Source: CAZHHH01 sp052400685
GTDB lineage: Bacteria > Bacteroidota > Bacteroidia > Bacteroidales > Marinilabiliaceae
Length of the DNA: 64,000 bases
Assembly: GCA_052400685.1 (NCBI GenBank)
Contig: JBQTGJ010000004.1
Strand: one strand, 5' to 3'
Below are positions 53,628 through 63,295 of this stretch, piece after piece. A program made the translations under genes and the position numbers. The notes beneath the pieces were generated by a model. The model was not told the origin of the DNA. It saw only the letters and a program-made list of their open reading frames with translations, and made no database searches. How positions within the stretch are numbered: the stretch's first letter is position 1; every line of letters begins with the position of its first letter.

Positions 53628-54458
53628 TTACTCAAATCGAGACATTACAACTTTTGAATAAGACCTTGAAACAGGTATTGCAATCTCACCCTCATCATCA
53701 AGCCACAATGCCTGTTGCCCCTTTTCGCGTTTAAACATCTTAACCTGATCAAGATTCACCATGAATGACCGATGACACCTTAGCAACGGCAAATACTGCT
53801 GCTGCTCCTCAATTTTTTTAAGCGTATTTCGTAACAAATGAGTCTTCGTACGGGAGCCGGCTCTATAATGGATTTCCACATAATTATCACTGGCCGACAG
53901 ATATAATAAATCTGAAGCTTTTATCGTAAACCTTAAAACGTTATTTTCATCTTTAAAAGAGATGAATTGCGGCCTGCTTCGTATCTGCATTAACAAAGCT
54001 TCCAAACTCATCTTCTTTTCCTTCCAGGAAAAATATAAAAGAGACAACAAATAAGGAATCAACAAAATAAGAGATGCATTTTGAACGGCCACAATATAAA
54101 GCAACGCAAAAGGACGCACGCCGCCCAGCGTAACCCTTTCCAAAATGGCATAAAAACCCGCCATAAATAAAATCTCGGCTAAAACCATTGCAGCGTAGCC
54201 TAACACCGTAATACGTTTATAACGTTTAATGGCAAACATAATTACCCGGCTAAGAATAACCACTATCATGCCGGATAAAACCAAAAGACCAGAAGCCAAC
54301 GTGAACATCCACCAACTGACGTCGTACCAATGATCGGCACCAAACGGACGGTAAATATTGATAAACATAAACGCAAACAAAGCGGTAAAAGCAACCTGAT
54401 GAATAGTATTTCTTTTGGTGATAAAGAAATCCGGAATATTTTTCTGTTGTCTGATCAT
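53628..54458 (-). CDS. Membrane-bound LytTR-family DNA-binding regulator
   Basis: 276 aa. Four transmembrane helices (about 22-34, 47-72, 82-104 and 115-143) precede a C-terminal LytTR domain (about 170-275) with IKASDLLYLSASDNYVEIHY, LRNTLKKIEEQ, FLRCHRSF-type LLRCHRSFMVNLDQVKMFKR and IPVSRSYSKVV. The receiver domain usual in LytR is replaced by membrane helices, so it may sense a membrane signal directly. Three phased direct repeats lie upstream (54580-54630), possibly its binding site. Confidence 0.88.
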   Translation of the reverse strand: MIRQQKNIPDFFITKRNTIHQVAFTALFAFMFINIYRPFGADHWYDVSWWMFTLASGLLVLSGMIVVILSRVIMFAIKRYKRITVLGYAAMVLAEILFMAGFYAILERVTLGGVRPFALLYIVAVQNASLILLIPYLLSLLYFSWKEKKMSLEALLMQIRSRPQFISFKDENNVLRFTIKASDLLYLSASDNYVEIHYRAGSRTKTHLLRNTLKKIEEQQQYLPLLRCHRSFMVNLDQVKMFKREKGQQALWLDDEGEIAIPVSRSYSKVVMSRFE

Positions 54459-54579
54459 ATTACCAATGGTTTCATTTTACAAATAAAAGAAAGCGTGCAT
54501 ATACAAGCTCCAGGCACTCAACTTTGAATTGCATCATCAATCCACTAATACAAATGTAGCCTTAAAAATAAGAAAAACA

Positions 54580-54630
54580 ACTCACCCCACCTTGTCGTCA
54601 TTCACCCCAAGGCTACAGCCATCCACCCCA
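54580..54630 (-). promoter_or_regulatory. Three phased direct repeats, candidate LytTR operator
   Basis: Minus-strand units TGGGGTGGAT (54630-54621), TGGGGTGAAT (54609-54600) and TGGGGTGAGT (54589-54580) recur every 20-21 bp, i.e. on the same DNA face. LytTR proteins bind pairs of about 9 bp direct repeats with this spacing. They lie between the LytTR gene and the divergent hydrolase gene, about 50 bp before a TTTCTTTG -7-like element (54679-54686) of the latter. Confidence 0.5.
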
Positions 54631-54707
54631 CAGCACCTACAGCCACTGCATAATCCTTACAAGCATAAAAAAAATATATTTCTTTGTAATAAGAAAATTA
54701 AACAAAA

Positions 54708-55850
54708 ATGCTGCTACACGAATTACATAACGTCTTAACAAATCTCTTTGAACCGAGTCATACTTTCATGTATTTCCCCAATGGCGTTACGTGCTATTCA
54801 CTGGATTTTCAATCTGATTTTACGTCTGCTCCCCGACAGATAAAAGAACCCGCAACACCCAGCGAAAAAAAAATTTTGGCAGAACCGGGGGCTAAAACAA
54901 ATCAGAATTTCAAGTATTTGGTCATGACGCCAAACGAAGATAAGCAAAGTGAAGCCATTTTATTACTTCACGGACTCAATGAAAGATCATGGGATAAATA
55001 CCTGACCTGGGGCTATCAATTGGTTCGTCAAACGGGAAAAGCCGTAATATTATTCCCTATTGCTTATCACATCAACCGATCGCCTCGTAGCTGGAGCAAC
55101 CCGCGGGAAATGATTTCGCTGGTGCAACATCGTAAAGAGAATCATCAAGCCATTGAAAAAAGCAGTTTCGCAAACGTTGCCTTAAGTTTAAGAATGGAGT
55201 ATACCACCGAAATGTTTGCGATTTCGGGTATACAAACCTACTTCGACATCGTAAAACTCGCTTCCCTGATCAAAACAGGCAATCACTGGTTATTCCATAA
55301 AAATACGTCAATAAATATATTTGCCTATTCAATAGGAGGGCTCCTTGCGCAAATTTTGCTTTTAGCCAATCCCGCCAGTCTGTTTTCCGGCCAAAAAGCA
55401 TTCCTGTTTTGCGCGGGAGCCACCTTTGACAAAATGAACGGCGTCTCAAAAGCCATCATGGACAGTGCCGCCTTTAAAAAATTAATCAATTACTTCAATG
55501 GCACGCCCAACATCCAAAACGACATCTCATTGCCATTACAGTTCGCCAGTCTACTTCCCGACGCCTGGGAGAGTTTTTTAACCATGATCTCATCAAAAAA
55601 CAACACCCAGAAAAGAGAACAAGGCTTTTCGGCCATGAAAGACAGAATAAAAGCGATTGGACTTACACAAGACACCGTGATACCACCAAAAGCAATCAAA
55701 CAAACCATACCAAAAAGCAGTCGTGAAATAGACTTTCCGTTTCCCTATACACATGAAACGCCGTTTCCTTTAAATTCAAAACTCAGTAAAGAAAAAGTCG
55801 ATCACTCCTTTAATGAAATCATGAATGAAGCCGCCGATTTTTTAAAATAA
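54708..55850 (+). CDS. Alpha/beta-hydrolase-like protein (DUF6051-type)
   Basis: 380 aa, no signal peptide. AILLLHGLNERSWDKYLTWG gives the HG oxyanion region of an alpha/beta hydrolase, and NIFAYSIGGLLAQILLLANP holds a GxSxGG-like nucleophile elbow (AYSIGG). Further catalytic residues are not assigned. Bacteroidota proteins with this plan are annotated DUF6051. Divergent from the LytTR regulator gene with the phased repeats in between, so the regulator may control it. Confidence 0.7.
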   Translation: MLLHELHNVLTNLFEPSHTFMYFPNGVTCYSLDFQSDFTSAPRQIKEPATPSEKKILAEPGAKTNQNFKYLVMTPNEDKQSEAILLLHGLNERSWDKYLTWGYQLVRQTGKAVILFPIAYHINRSPRSWSNPREMISLVQHRKENHQAIEKSSFANVALSLRMEYTTEMFAISGIQTYFDIVKLASLIKTGNHWLFHKNTSINIFAYSIGGLLAQILLLANPASLFSGQKAFLFCAGATFDKMNGVSKAIMDSAAFKKLINYFNGTPNIQNDISLPLQFASLLPDAWESFLTMISSKNNTQKREQGFSAMKDRIKAIGLTQDTVIPPKAIKQTIPKSSREIDFPFPYTHETPFPLNSKLSKEKVDHSFNEIMNEAADFLK

Positions 55851-55930
55851 TCAGAGCACTGCAACTTCTTGAAACCAAGCCCACAAAAGGAAACAGGTTA
55901 AAAACCCTTTATTTTTTAATGATACAAAAT

Positions 55931-55960
55931 TTTGGACGAATGATTTTTTTTCTATTTTTG
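55931..55960 (+). promoter_or_regulatory. Promoter of the tRNA-Gly/tRNA-Thr unit
   Basis: TTTG at 55931-55934, 18 bp spacer, TATTTTTG at 55953-55960, a near-consensus pair. The mature tRNA-Gly begins 117 bp further. Confidence 0.65.
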
Positions 55961-56077
55961 CACCGCCTTTGACAAGACAACAACCGGGATTGAATCAGTT
56001 TTAATCGCTAAGCAGTTGTTTTAATATCAAAAAAGACAAGGCAGAGACGAAAAAGAAGTCTCTTTAGGTAAAAAAAT

Positions 56078-56150
<73 letters not shown>

Positions 56151-56159
56151 CTTTTTTTT

Positions 56160-56231
<72 letters not shown>

Positions 56232-56235
56232 CAAC

Positions 56236-56272
56236 AAAAAAGCGAAGTCTGAAAACAGACTTCGCTTTTTTG
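56236..56272 (+). terminator. Terminator after tRNA-Thr
   Basis: AAAAAAGCGAAGTCTG / CAGACTTCGCTTTTTT perfect stem with AAAA loop. Confidence 0.9.
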
Positions 56273-56336
56273 TTGCTATAAAAGGCTCAAAAAACTAAAC
56301 AGAGCCCACTCTGCGACCTGACCACTTAGTTAACAA

Positions 56337-57362
56337 CTATTTCCATGTGGTATTCTTCACCCAATCAACCACAAACTTAGCATTATCGTAAGGTGTATCC
56401 GGCAAAAAACCATGACCAAGATTTAAAATCCATTTATCGTTGTCGCGGAAAAAAGGTTTCAATTTCTCAAGCTCATTTTCAATCACGGCCGGACTGGCAT
56501 AAAGTAAACGGGGATCGATATTACCTTGCAACCCCACTTCCGGGTGCACCAATTCACGTGCATGATTGAGTGGCATTTGCCAGTCGATACTCACAAAATC
56601 GCATAGATCAGGGGTAACATATTTCAATCCCGTGCTAAAACCTTTGGGAAAATAGATGAAAGGAGTGCCTGTACTCCGCACAGCCTCACTAATTCGTTGC
56701 ACGGCCGGAAGAAACATTTCACGATACATCGCGGAAGGAATAAGACCAGCATGGGTTTCGAACAGCTGAAACACATCAATACCGTGTGCTATTTGATTTT
56801 TAGCGTATATAATCGTCATCTCAGCTACGGCATCAATCAAACGAAGTGTTTCAGCCTTATTCTGAAACATAAACTTCACCGCCGCCGGAAAATTTTGATT
56901 AGAACTAATACCCTGAAGCATATAGGCCAACGTTGTCAGCGGTGCTCCACTAAATCCAATAAGCGGTATATTTTCGTCGCGTTTACGAAGTATTTCATCT
57001 ATCACATCGTAAATATAATTCAAATCATCAGGTTGAGCAGCCAAATGATCAACTGGCTTATCATACTGACTCAGCGGAGTCGGAAACACAGGCCCCCCAT
57101 CCGTCCATTTCAGCGCCATACCCATAGCACTGGGAATTACCAATATGTCGGAAAATAAGATCGCCGCATCCACCCCCAAATCAGTGACAGGCATAAGCGT
57201 AACATCAGCAGCTATGACCGGATCGGCCATCATCTCCCGAAACGAATATTTCTCCTTTAATTTATTATAATTAGGGAGCACGCGCCCCGCCTGACGCATG
57301 AACCAGACCGGAGGACGTTCTCCTTTAATTCCATTAATGGTATCCAACAAAATAGACTGCAT
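56337..57362 (-). CDS. hemE: Uroporphyrinogen decarboxylase
   Basis: 341 aa, standard. Converts uroporphyrinogen III to coproporphyrinogen III. Substrate-binding PPVWFMRQAGRVLPNYNKLK, AAILFSDILVIPSAMG and GFSGAPLTTLAYML are family signatures, and LNLGHGFLPDTP is near the end. Last gene of the haem operon, 22 bp after hemL. Confidence 0.96.
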   Translation of the reverse strand: MQSILLDTINGIKGERPPVWFMRQAGRVLPNYNKLKEKYSFREMMADPVIAADVTLMPVTDLGVDAAILFSDILVIPSAMGMALKWTDGGPVFPTPLSQYDKPVDHLAAQPDDLNYIYDVIDEILRKRDENIPLIGFSGAPLTTLAYMLQGISSNQNFPAAVKFMFQNKAETLRLIDAVAEMTIIYAKNQIAHGIDVFQLFETHAGLIPSAMYREMFLPAVQRISEAVRSTGTPFIYFPKGFSTGLKYVTPDLCDFVSIDWQMPLNHARELVHPEVGLQGNIDPRLLYASPAVIENELEKLKPFFRDNDKWILNLGHGFLPDTPYDNAKFVVDWVKNTTWK

Positions 57363-57384
57363 AATCCATCTTTTAAATAAAACC

Positions 57385-58674
57385 TTACAAATGCTTCATT
57401 GCAGCGTCACTAACCGCTATCACCCGATCAATATCGGCATCGGTATGTGCATCGGAAACAAAAGTACATTCAAATTGCGAAGGTGACAGATAAACACCGT
57501 TATTCAACGATTGTTTAAAATAAGCAGCATACCGGCTTGTATTTGCCGTCATGGCTTCATTAAAATCAGAAACTTTGGCAGCTTCAGTAAAAAAGAGCGT
57601 CATCATAGAACCAACACGGTTAATCACACCCGGAATACCATTCCTTTGAAGATTATCCCGCAATCCGGCCTCCATCTTAGCGGCTTTGCGCTCCAACTCT
57701 TCGTATATGTCAGGATGCCCGTTAAGCATTTTAAGCATCACATAACCGGCTGACATAGCCAGCGGATTACCGCTCAATGTCCCGGCCTGATATATTGGAC
57801 CCTCAGGGGCCAGCTTATCCATAATATCCCTGCGCCCGCCGTAAGCTCCAACAGGAAGTCCGCCACCAATAATTTTACCCATCGTTGTCAGGTCGGGTGT
57901 CACACCAAACCTTTTTTGCGCACCGCCCGTTGACAAACGAAAGCCGGTAATAACCTCATCAAAAATCAGCAAAGCGCCATATTTCTCAGTCAACGCACGA
58001 AGTCCTTCCAAAAAGCCCGGGGCAGGTACAATAACCCCCATATTACCGGGAACAGCCTCAACAATAACGGCTGCAATCTCTTCGCCTTGCGACTCAAACA
58101 GAGCTTCAACCGAAGCCAAATCATTGTAATAAGCAATTAAAGTATCCTTAGCAGTGGACTTTGGCACGCCGGGGCTATCGGGAATACCCAGAGTCAGCAA
58201 TCCGGAACCGGCTTTTATTAAAAAGCTGTCGGCATGTCCATGAAAACAACCGGCAAATTTCACCACCTTATCACGACGCGTAAATCCACGTGCCAGCCGA
58301 AGCGCACTCATCGTAGCCTCAGTTCCGGAATTTACCATTCTTACTTTATCCACCGACGGCATCATTTCAGTAATCAACCCGGCAACCCGCGTCTCCAGAA
58401 GCGTAGGCGCACCATAGCTGGTGCCTAATGCGGCGGCATGCTGCACGGCCTCAACAATTTCGTCACGGGCATGTCCCAAAATCAAAGGCCCCCAGGAAGC
58501 AACAAAATCGAGATATTTATTACCGTCAATATCCCAAACGTGAGCACCTTTAGCCTTTTGAATAAACAGCGGATCCGTACCCACACTTTTAAATGCCCGT
58601 ACAGGCGAATTAACGCCACCAGGAATCAACGCACAGGCTTCCTTGAATGCTTCAATACTTTTATTGCAATTCAT
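57385..58674 (-). CDS. hemL: Glutamate-1-semialdehyde 2,1-aminomutase
   Basis: 429 aa. PLP enzyme making 5-aminolevulinate from glutamate-1-semialdehyde. VNSPVRAFKSVG, MVNSGTEATMSALRLAR, LLIFDEVITGFR and the Schiff-base Lys in TTMGKIIGGGLPVGAYGGR are all present. It completes the C5 pathway with hemA in the same operon. Confidence 0.97.
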   Translation of the reverse strand: MNCNKSIEAFKEACALIPGGVNSPVRAFKSVGTDPLFIQKAKGAHVWDIDGNKYLDFVASWGPLILGHARDEIVEAVQHAAALGTSYGAPTLLETRVAGLITEMMPSVDKVRMVNSGTEATMSALRLARGFTRRDKVVKFAGCFHGHADSFLIKAGSGLLTLGIPDSPGVPKSTAKDTLIAYYNDLASVEALFESQGEEIAAVIVEAVPGNMGVIVPAPGFLEGLRALTEKYGALLIFDEVITGFRLSTGGAQKRFGVTPDLTTMGKIIGGGLPVGAYGGRRDIMDKLAPEGPIYQAGTLSGNPLAMSAGYVMLKMLNGHPDIYEELERKAAKMEAGLRDNLQRNGIPGVINRVGSMMTLFFTEAAKVSDFNEAMTANTSRYAAYFKQSLNNGVYLSPSQFECTFVSDAHTDADIDRVIAVSDAAMKHL

Positions 58675-58734
58675 TATTCAACTTTTCAGATATAAAAACT
58701 CAGTAACAACTTCGCGATATGTAAACCAAAAACG

Positions 58735-59727
58735 TTAAACCCTTCGTCCGGCTTTCAATTCATTGGTCACAAACTCACGCGCATGATAGGTGATAATAAT
58801 ATCCGCTCCTGCCCTTTTGATGGAAGTCAGAATTTCTTTAATGAGCCGTGCTTCGTCAACCCAACCATTGGCACCAGCCGCTTTCACCATTGAAAATTCA
58901 CCACTCACATTATAGGCCACCAAAGGCATATTGAACGTATCTTTTACCCGACGTATAACATCAAGATAACTCAAAGCCGGCTTCACCATAACCATATCAG
59001 CCCCTTCTATAATATCCTGTTCCACCTCACGAATCGCCTCATCGCTATTGGCGGGATCCATTTGGTAGGAGCTTCGATCGCCAAACTGCGGGGCACTTTC
59101 AGCCGCATCCCGAAACGGGCCATAAAAAGCTGATGCATACTTAGCGGAATAAGCCATTATGGGCGTATTATAAAGTCCATTATCATCCAATGCCTTGCGT
59201 ATAACCCCCACACGGCCATCCATCATATCGCTGGGCGCAATAACGTCGGCCCCGGCCTGGGCCAGTGTTACCGACTGTGCCGCCAATGTCTTTAACGTCA
59301 AATCATTGTCAACATCACCATCGACCACCGTACCGCAATGACCATGGGTAGTGTATTCACAATTACAAACATCGGCCACGATCAACACCTGTGGCAACTC
59401 TTTTTTGATGGCGCGGATAGCAACCGGCACAATGGCATTGTGTTCGCAGGCAACAGCACCCGTTTCATCTTTTTGATCGGGAATACCAAACAACAAAATT
59501 TTATTAACCCCTGTGGTTGCAACCAAATCTTTAATTTCGGCCACCAATAAATCAACCGACAACTGATAGTTACCGGGCATTGACTTAATCGGATTTTTAA
59601 CGTTCGTGCCCGGGACAACAAAATAAGGCATTATCAGATCGTCGCGATTAACTTCTGTTTCGCGAACCATATCGCGAATGACCGCATTTTTACGCAATCT
59701 TCGTAAACGTGTAATTGGAAAACTCAT
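58735..59727 (-). CDS. hemB: Porphobilinogen synthase (delta-aminolevulinic acid dehydratase)
   Basis: 330 aa. Joins two aminolevulinates. Zinc-type cysteine cluster VCNCEYTTHGHCG, active-site lysines in MAYSAKYASAFYGPFRDA and MVMVKPALSYLD. The cysteine cluster points to the zinc-dependent type. Fourth gene of the operon. Confidence 0.97.
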   Translation of the reverse strand: MSFPITRLRRLRKNAVIRDMVRETEVNRDDLIMPYFVVPGTNVKNPIKSMPGNYQLSVDLLVAEIKDLVATTGVNKILLFGIPDQKDETGAVACEHNAIVPVAIRAIKKELPQVLIVADVCNCEYTTHGHCGTVVDGDVDNDLTLKTLAAQSVTLAQAGADVIAPSDMMDGRVGVIRKALDDNGLYNTPIMAYSAKYASAFYGPFRDAAESAPQFGDRSSYQMDPANSDEAIREVEQDIIEGADMVMVKPALSYLDVIRRVKDTFNMPLVAYNVSGEFSMVKAAGANGWVDEARLIKEILTSIKRAGADIIITYHAREFVTNELKAGRRV

Positions 59728-59776
59728 ATCTCAAATATTTTTAAATAAACTTACGTCTTAAAATCATCAAAGAAAA

Positions 59777-60502
59777 TCAAAAACAATTTAACACCGAGCA
59801 GGCTACCTCTCTGTAAGTCTGCGTTGAAGCAGTCGCAACGGGTTCAATTCCGTACCGACGAATAGCTGCAGAAGTTATTTCACCAATACTGACCAAACGC
59901 ATTTCTTTAGGTGCTTCACCCAGCAATTGAATTAAATGGTGAACCGCCGACGGACTGGTAACAGTGATTAAATCGTAAGCATCCGATTTAATTAATTCCA
60001 GCACCGACTCATCAATAACAGACGGCATTTTTGTATCATAAACATTAATACGTTCTACCTGACAGAATTTTGTCAGATTATTTGTTAAAACAGCAGGGGC
60101 CAGCTTCCCCAACACCAACAGAACCTTGTCGTTGGGATGCAACACTTGTCGTAATTCCCGACTAAAATGACCACCGGATTTACCACTACCAACAAAATCA
60201 GCCTTCCAGCCAAGAGCCGTCAAAGCGTGACTGGTCGAGTTACCAATAACCGCAATTTGCGCAGCGCAATGGCTCTGCTTCGCAAAAAAAGGTTGTAAGG
60301 CATTTTTACTGGTAAAGACGACCCAATCGTAAAATGACAAAGGTTTAGGCAATGAAAACGAACAAGGCACCGTTTCAATCAGCGGCATCTGTAACACCCG
60401 TATACCATATTGCTTAAGAACATCCACCAATTCATCGCGCTCCTTAGCGGGATGCGTTGTTATGACCGTTTTCCCCTTTAACAATAAGTTGTCTGTTTTC
60501 AT
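59777..60502 (-). CDS. hemD: Uroporphyrinogen-III synthase
   Basis: 241 aa from the ATG at 60502 (MKTDNLLLKGKTVITTHPA), just one base after the hemC stop; a longer in-frame start at 60610 would overlap hemC and add unlike sequence. HemD proteins are poorly conserved. The two-domain alternating pattern, DWVVFTSKNALQPFF, AVIGNSTSHALTALGW and LITVTSPSAVHHLIQLLG fit the family, and its place between hemC and hemB supports it. Confidence 0.88.
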   Translation of the reverse strand: MKTDNLLLKGKTVITTHPAKERDELVDVLKQYGIRVLQMPLIETVPCSFSLPKPLSFYDWVVFTSKNALQPFFAKQSHCAAQIAVIGNSTSHALTALGWKADFVGSGKSGGHFSRELRQVLHPNDKVLLVLGKLAPAVLTNNLTKFCQVERINVYDTKMPSVIDESVLELIKSDAYDLITVTSPSAVHHLIQLLGEAPKEMRLVSIGEITSAAIRRYGIEPVATASTQTYREVACSVLNCF

Positions 60503-60503
60503 T

Positions 60504-61436
60504 TCATTCAGGTATCCGGATATTGGATAAAATAGAATCGCCTCCTTCATTAAGAATTTTAAAAGCCAATTCAATGGCATTTTCGGCCATCTCCTCAGGA
60601 TCACATTCAATGGTGTTCCGGATCAAGGTCGTGCCATCCAATGAAGCCACCATGCCATTGATGCACATTTTATGGTTTATTGGCTGAATATAACAGGCCA
60701 CAGGCACCTGACAGCCGCCCTCCAGCGTACGCAAAAAAGCCCTTTCGGCCACCGCACGCTGCCATGTATCATCGTCTGAGATACCATCAACGAACGATTG
60801 GATAGCGACATCACCTTCACGAATTTCAATTGCTACCACCCCCTGACTAACGGCCGGCATCACCACTTGCGGGTCAATATACTCAGTGATGAGTTCCTCC
60901 ATTCCCAGACGCACCAAACCGGCACCGGCCATTATCATTCCTTCACAATGACCATCGTTCATTTTTTTGATACGGGTATTAACGTTCCCCCGTATATCAA
61001 CAATTTGAATATGAGGATAACAGCTCAACACTTGTGCCTGACGACGCAAACTGGACGTCCCAACACGATCGTTCGCGGTCATTTCAGACAGCTTGCGACC
61101 ATCTTTAGAAACAAAGACATCGCGCACTTCACCACGCGGCAATACGCCGCCAATAATTAAACCAGAAGGTAATTCGGTGGGAAGATCCTTCAAACTATGC
61201 ACCGCGACGTCAATGTCACCATTGATCAAAGAACTTTCAATCTCTTTGGTAAACAAACCCTTGTCACCGATCTTCGACAAGGAAACATCGAGAATAATGT
61301 CACCTTTTGTTTTGATGACGACAATTTCGCAGTTAAGATGAGGGTAAACATTTAAAAGAGCGTCGCGGGTTTGATGTGCCTGCCACAATGCCAACTGACT
61401 GCCTCTGGTACCTATACGGATGGTATTATTTTTCAT
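60504..61436 (-). CDS. hemC: Hydroxymethylbilane synthase (porphobilinogen deaminase)
   Basis: 310 aa from the ATG at 61436 (MKNNTIRIGTRGSQLALWQA), chosen over an upstream start at 61472. Polymerises four porphobilinogens. VAVHSLKDLPTELP, GTSSLRRQAQ, VDIRGNVNTRI and the dipyrromethane-cofactor Cys in LEGGCQVPVACY are present. Its start overlaps the hemA end by 11 bp. Confidence 0.97.
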   Translation of the reverse strand: MKNNTIRIGTRGSQLALWQAHQTRDALLNVYPHLNCEIVVIKTKGDIILDVSLSKIGDKGLFTKEIESSLINGDIDVAVHSLKDLPTELPSGLIIGGVLPRGEVRDVFVSKDGRKLSEMTANDRVGTSSLRRQAQVLSCYPHIQIVDIRGNVNTRIKKMNDGHCEGMIMAGAGLVRLGMEELITEYIDPQVVMPAVSQGVVAIEIREGDVAIQSFVDGISDDDTWQRAVAERAFLRTLEGGCQVPVACYIQPINHKMCINGMVASLDGTTLIRNTIECDPEEMAENAIELAFKILNEGGDSILSNIRIPE

Positions 61437-62673
61437 TGGATGGTTCAAACATTTTATTGACAATACCGACAAATTCGGTCACACGTCCATTGTCGGTCAC
61501 ATTTTTCAAATTTTTCACCAACCGGTTACGCATCATTTTTGCCTGATGCCTGTTCACTTTCTCATATTTTGCACGCTCATCTTCCGTCAATGAGTCGCTG
61601 ATCAACGCCATCTCTTCATCAAAAAAGCGGGTCACAATTTTATTGATATTTGCAATTACCGGCTTCAAATTCTGAACATTAAGCCAATCAATAAATTCCG
61701 AAACTTTTTGCTCAACAATTGCTTCGGCTACCGATAAATATTCATGTTTATGTTCAGCATTCATGGCCACAACCTCCTCCAGATCGTCTACATTTAAAAG
61801 CTTAACCCGGCTAATTTCAGCCACGTCCTGATGAATATTTCGAGGAACGCCCAAATCAATCATCATAATACGCTCATGCCCGTTTAAATGAGGGGTTATC
61901 AATTTTGCGTCAAAGACCGGCGCTTTGGTCGCCACCGAAGTCACAATAATCTCAGCATCATGAATTCCTTTCATCATGTCTTCAAAGGGCAACGCACGGC
62001 CATTATAACGACGCGCCAATTCCTGCGCCTTCCCGAGGGTGCGGTTAACAATACTGATGTTACGGCAACCCTTTTTCGATAAATTTTTAATAACCAATTC
62101 GCCGGTATCCCCGGCCCCAATCAACAAAATATTCCGATCGGACAAATCGGGAAATTCCTCATAACATTTTTCAACAGCAGCATAACTAACCGAAAAAGCA
62201 CCGTGACTCATAGCCGTACGCGTACGAACATTTTTACCACACTCCAGAGCCTTATCAAACAGCCGTTTAAACTTCTTATCAATAAGTTTTTCGTCCATGG
62301 CAGAAGCAAAAGCGCTCTTCACCTGCGACACAATCTGGTATTCGCCCAAAACCATCGAATCGAGGCCTGCTACAACCTGAAACAAATGCCGAACCGCTTC
62401 CCGATGATAATATTGAAAAAGATAGTTTTTACTATTCTCATCACCCGGCAGTAACGATTGAGTGATTACCTTAAAAGCACCATTGGTACAAATGCCGTCT
62501 GCGACAAAATAGACTTCGGTACGGTTGCATGTTGAAAGAACCAGCACCTCTTTAAAATATTGACTTTGAAGAATTTTACGCGCTAAGACTAACGCATCGT
62601 CCCGTTCGAAAGCAAGTTTCTCCCTGATTTCGACAGGTGCTGATTTATGGCTGACACCTACAATTCCAATCAT
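61426..62673 (-). CDS. hemA: Glutamyl-tRNA reductase
   Basis: 415 aa. First step of the C5 haem pathway: reduces Glu-tRNA to glutamate-1-semialdehyde. VGVSHKSAPVEIREKLAF, the catalytic Cys in VLSTCNRTEVYF, GLDSMVLGEYQIVSQVK and the NADPH loop LIGAGDTGELV are intact. First recognised gene of a six-gene operon; a small unknown gene precedes it by 52 bp. Confidence 0.97.
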   Translation of the reverse strand: MIGIVGVSHKSAPVEIREKLAFERDDALVLARKILQSQYFKEVLVLSTCNRTEVYFVADGICTNGAFKVITQSLLPGDENSKNYLFQYYHREAVRHLFQVVAGLDSMVLGEYQIVSQVKSAFASAMDEKLIDKKFKRLFDKALECGKNVRTRTAMSHGAFSVSYAAVEKCYEEFPDLSDRNILLIGAGDTGELVIKNLSKKGCRNISIVNRTLGKAQELARRYNGRALPFEDMMKGIHDAEIIVTSVATKAPVFDAKLITPHLNGHERIMMIDLGVPRNIHQDVAEISRVKLLNVDDLEEVVAMNAEHKHEYLSVAEAIVEQKVSEFIDWLNVQNLKPVIANINKIVTRFFDEEMALISDSLTEDERAKYEKVNRHQAKMMRNRLVKNLKNVTDNGRVTEFVGIVNKMFEPSNEK

Positions 62674-62725
62674 AACGACTGTAAATAATTAAATCTCCGT
62701 AACTAAACTAAACACACTGATACTA

Positions 62726-63079
62726 TTAACAATGCGACGGAGGTGAAAGCCCAAAATAATCAATTTTAGGAAGGAAATCATATAAAAATCTGTTTTTTTG
62801 AACGGCTGGTTTCACATAAGGATCAGACCGCCTTAAGACAGACAAAAAAACAGCCAGGCTTTGACCAACGCTACAACGCTGGCAACCATCTATTTCAAAA
62901 AGAAGATCATCGTCGGAATAACTTTCTCCATTAACAAAAGCCACTGCCTCTGATCTCGTTTCGTTAACACACAAAGCATCGTTGGCCCTCTCCAGATTAA
63001 ATTTCAAAAAAGAAATAACCATGAAGCCGGCCAATAAAACATAAGGGATAAACGAGCCAGACAGACCTACAAAAAACAT
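62726..63079 (-). CDS. Small protein with one N-terminal membrane helix, unknown
   Basis: 117 aa, beginning MFFVGLSGSFIPYVLLAGFM (one hydrophobic segment to about residue 26). It then has a polar part with NETRSEAVAFVNGESYSDDD and a CxxC (DGCQRCSVG), which might bind metal or be redox-active. Not recognised. It lies in the same orientation 52 bp ahead of hemA, so it may be the first gene of the haem operon. Confidence 0.5.
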   Translation of the reverse strand: MFFVGLSGSFIPYVLLAGFMVISFLKFNLERANDALCVNETRSEAVAFVNGESYSDDDLLFEIDGCQRCSVGQSLAVFLSVLRRSDPYVKPAVQKNRFLYDFLPKIDYFGLSPPSHC

Positions 63080-63295
63080 TTAAATGGATTTTCCACAAAG
63101 TTACCAATTAACACGAATAAATCCCAAATAATTGGGATAAGGATATCTTTAATCACTTTTGTCCGGTAAAAAACATATTCTCCATTTAAGTGCTCAAGCC
63201 GCACGGGCTTTTACTTTTTTTACTCATTGAAGTTTTTATTTCAAAGGTATTCGTGATCCGCTTCGCTCCACTACAGCAAAAAAAAAGTAAACAAA

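Noticed and set aside
54529..54738. 69-codon open frame
   Set aside because: Covers the phased repeats and the start of the hydrolase gene; composition is not protein-like.
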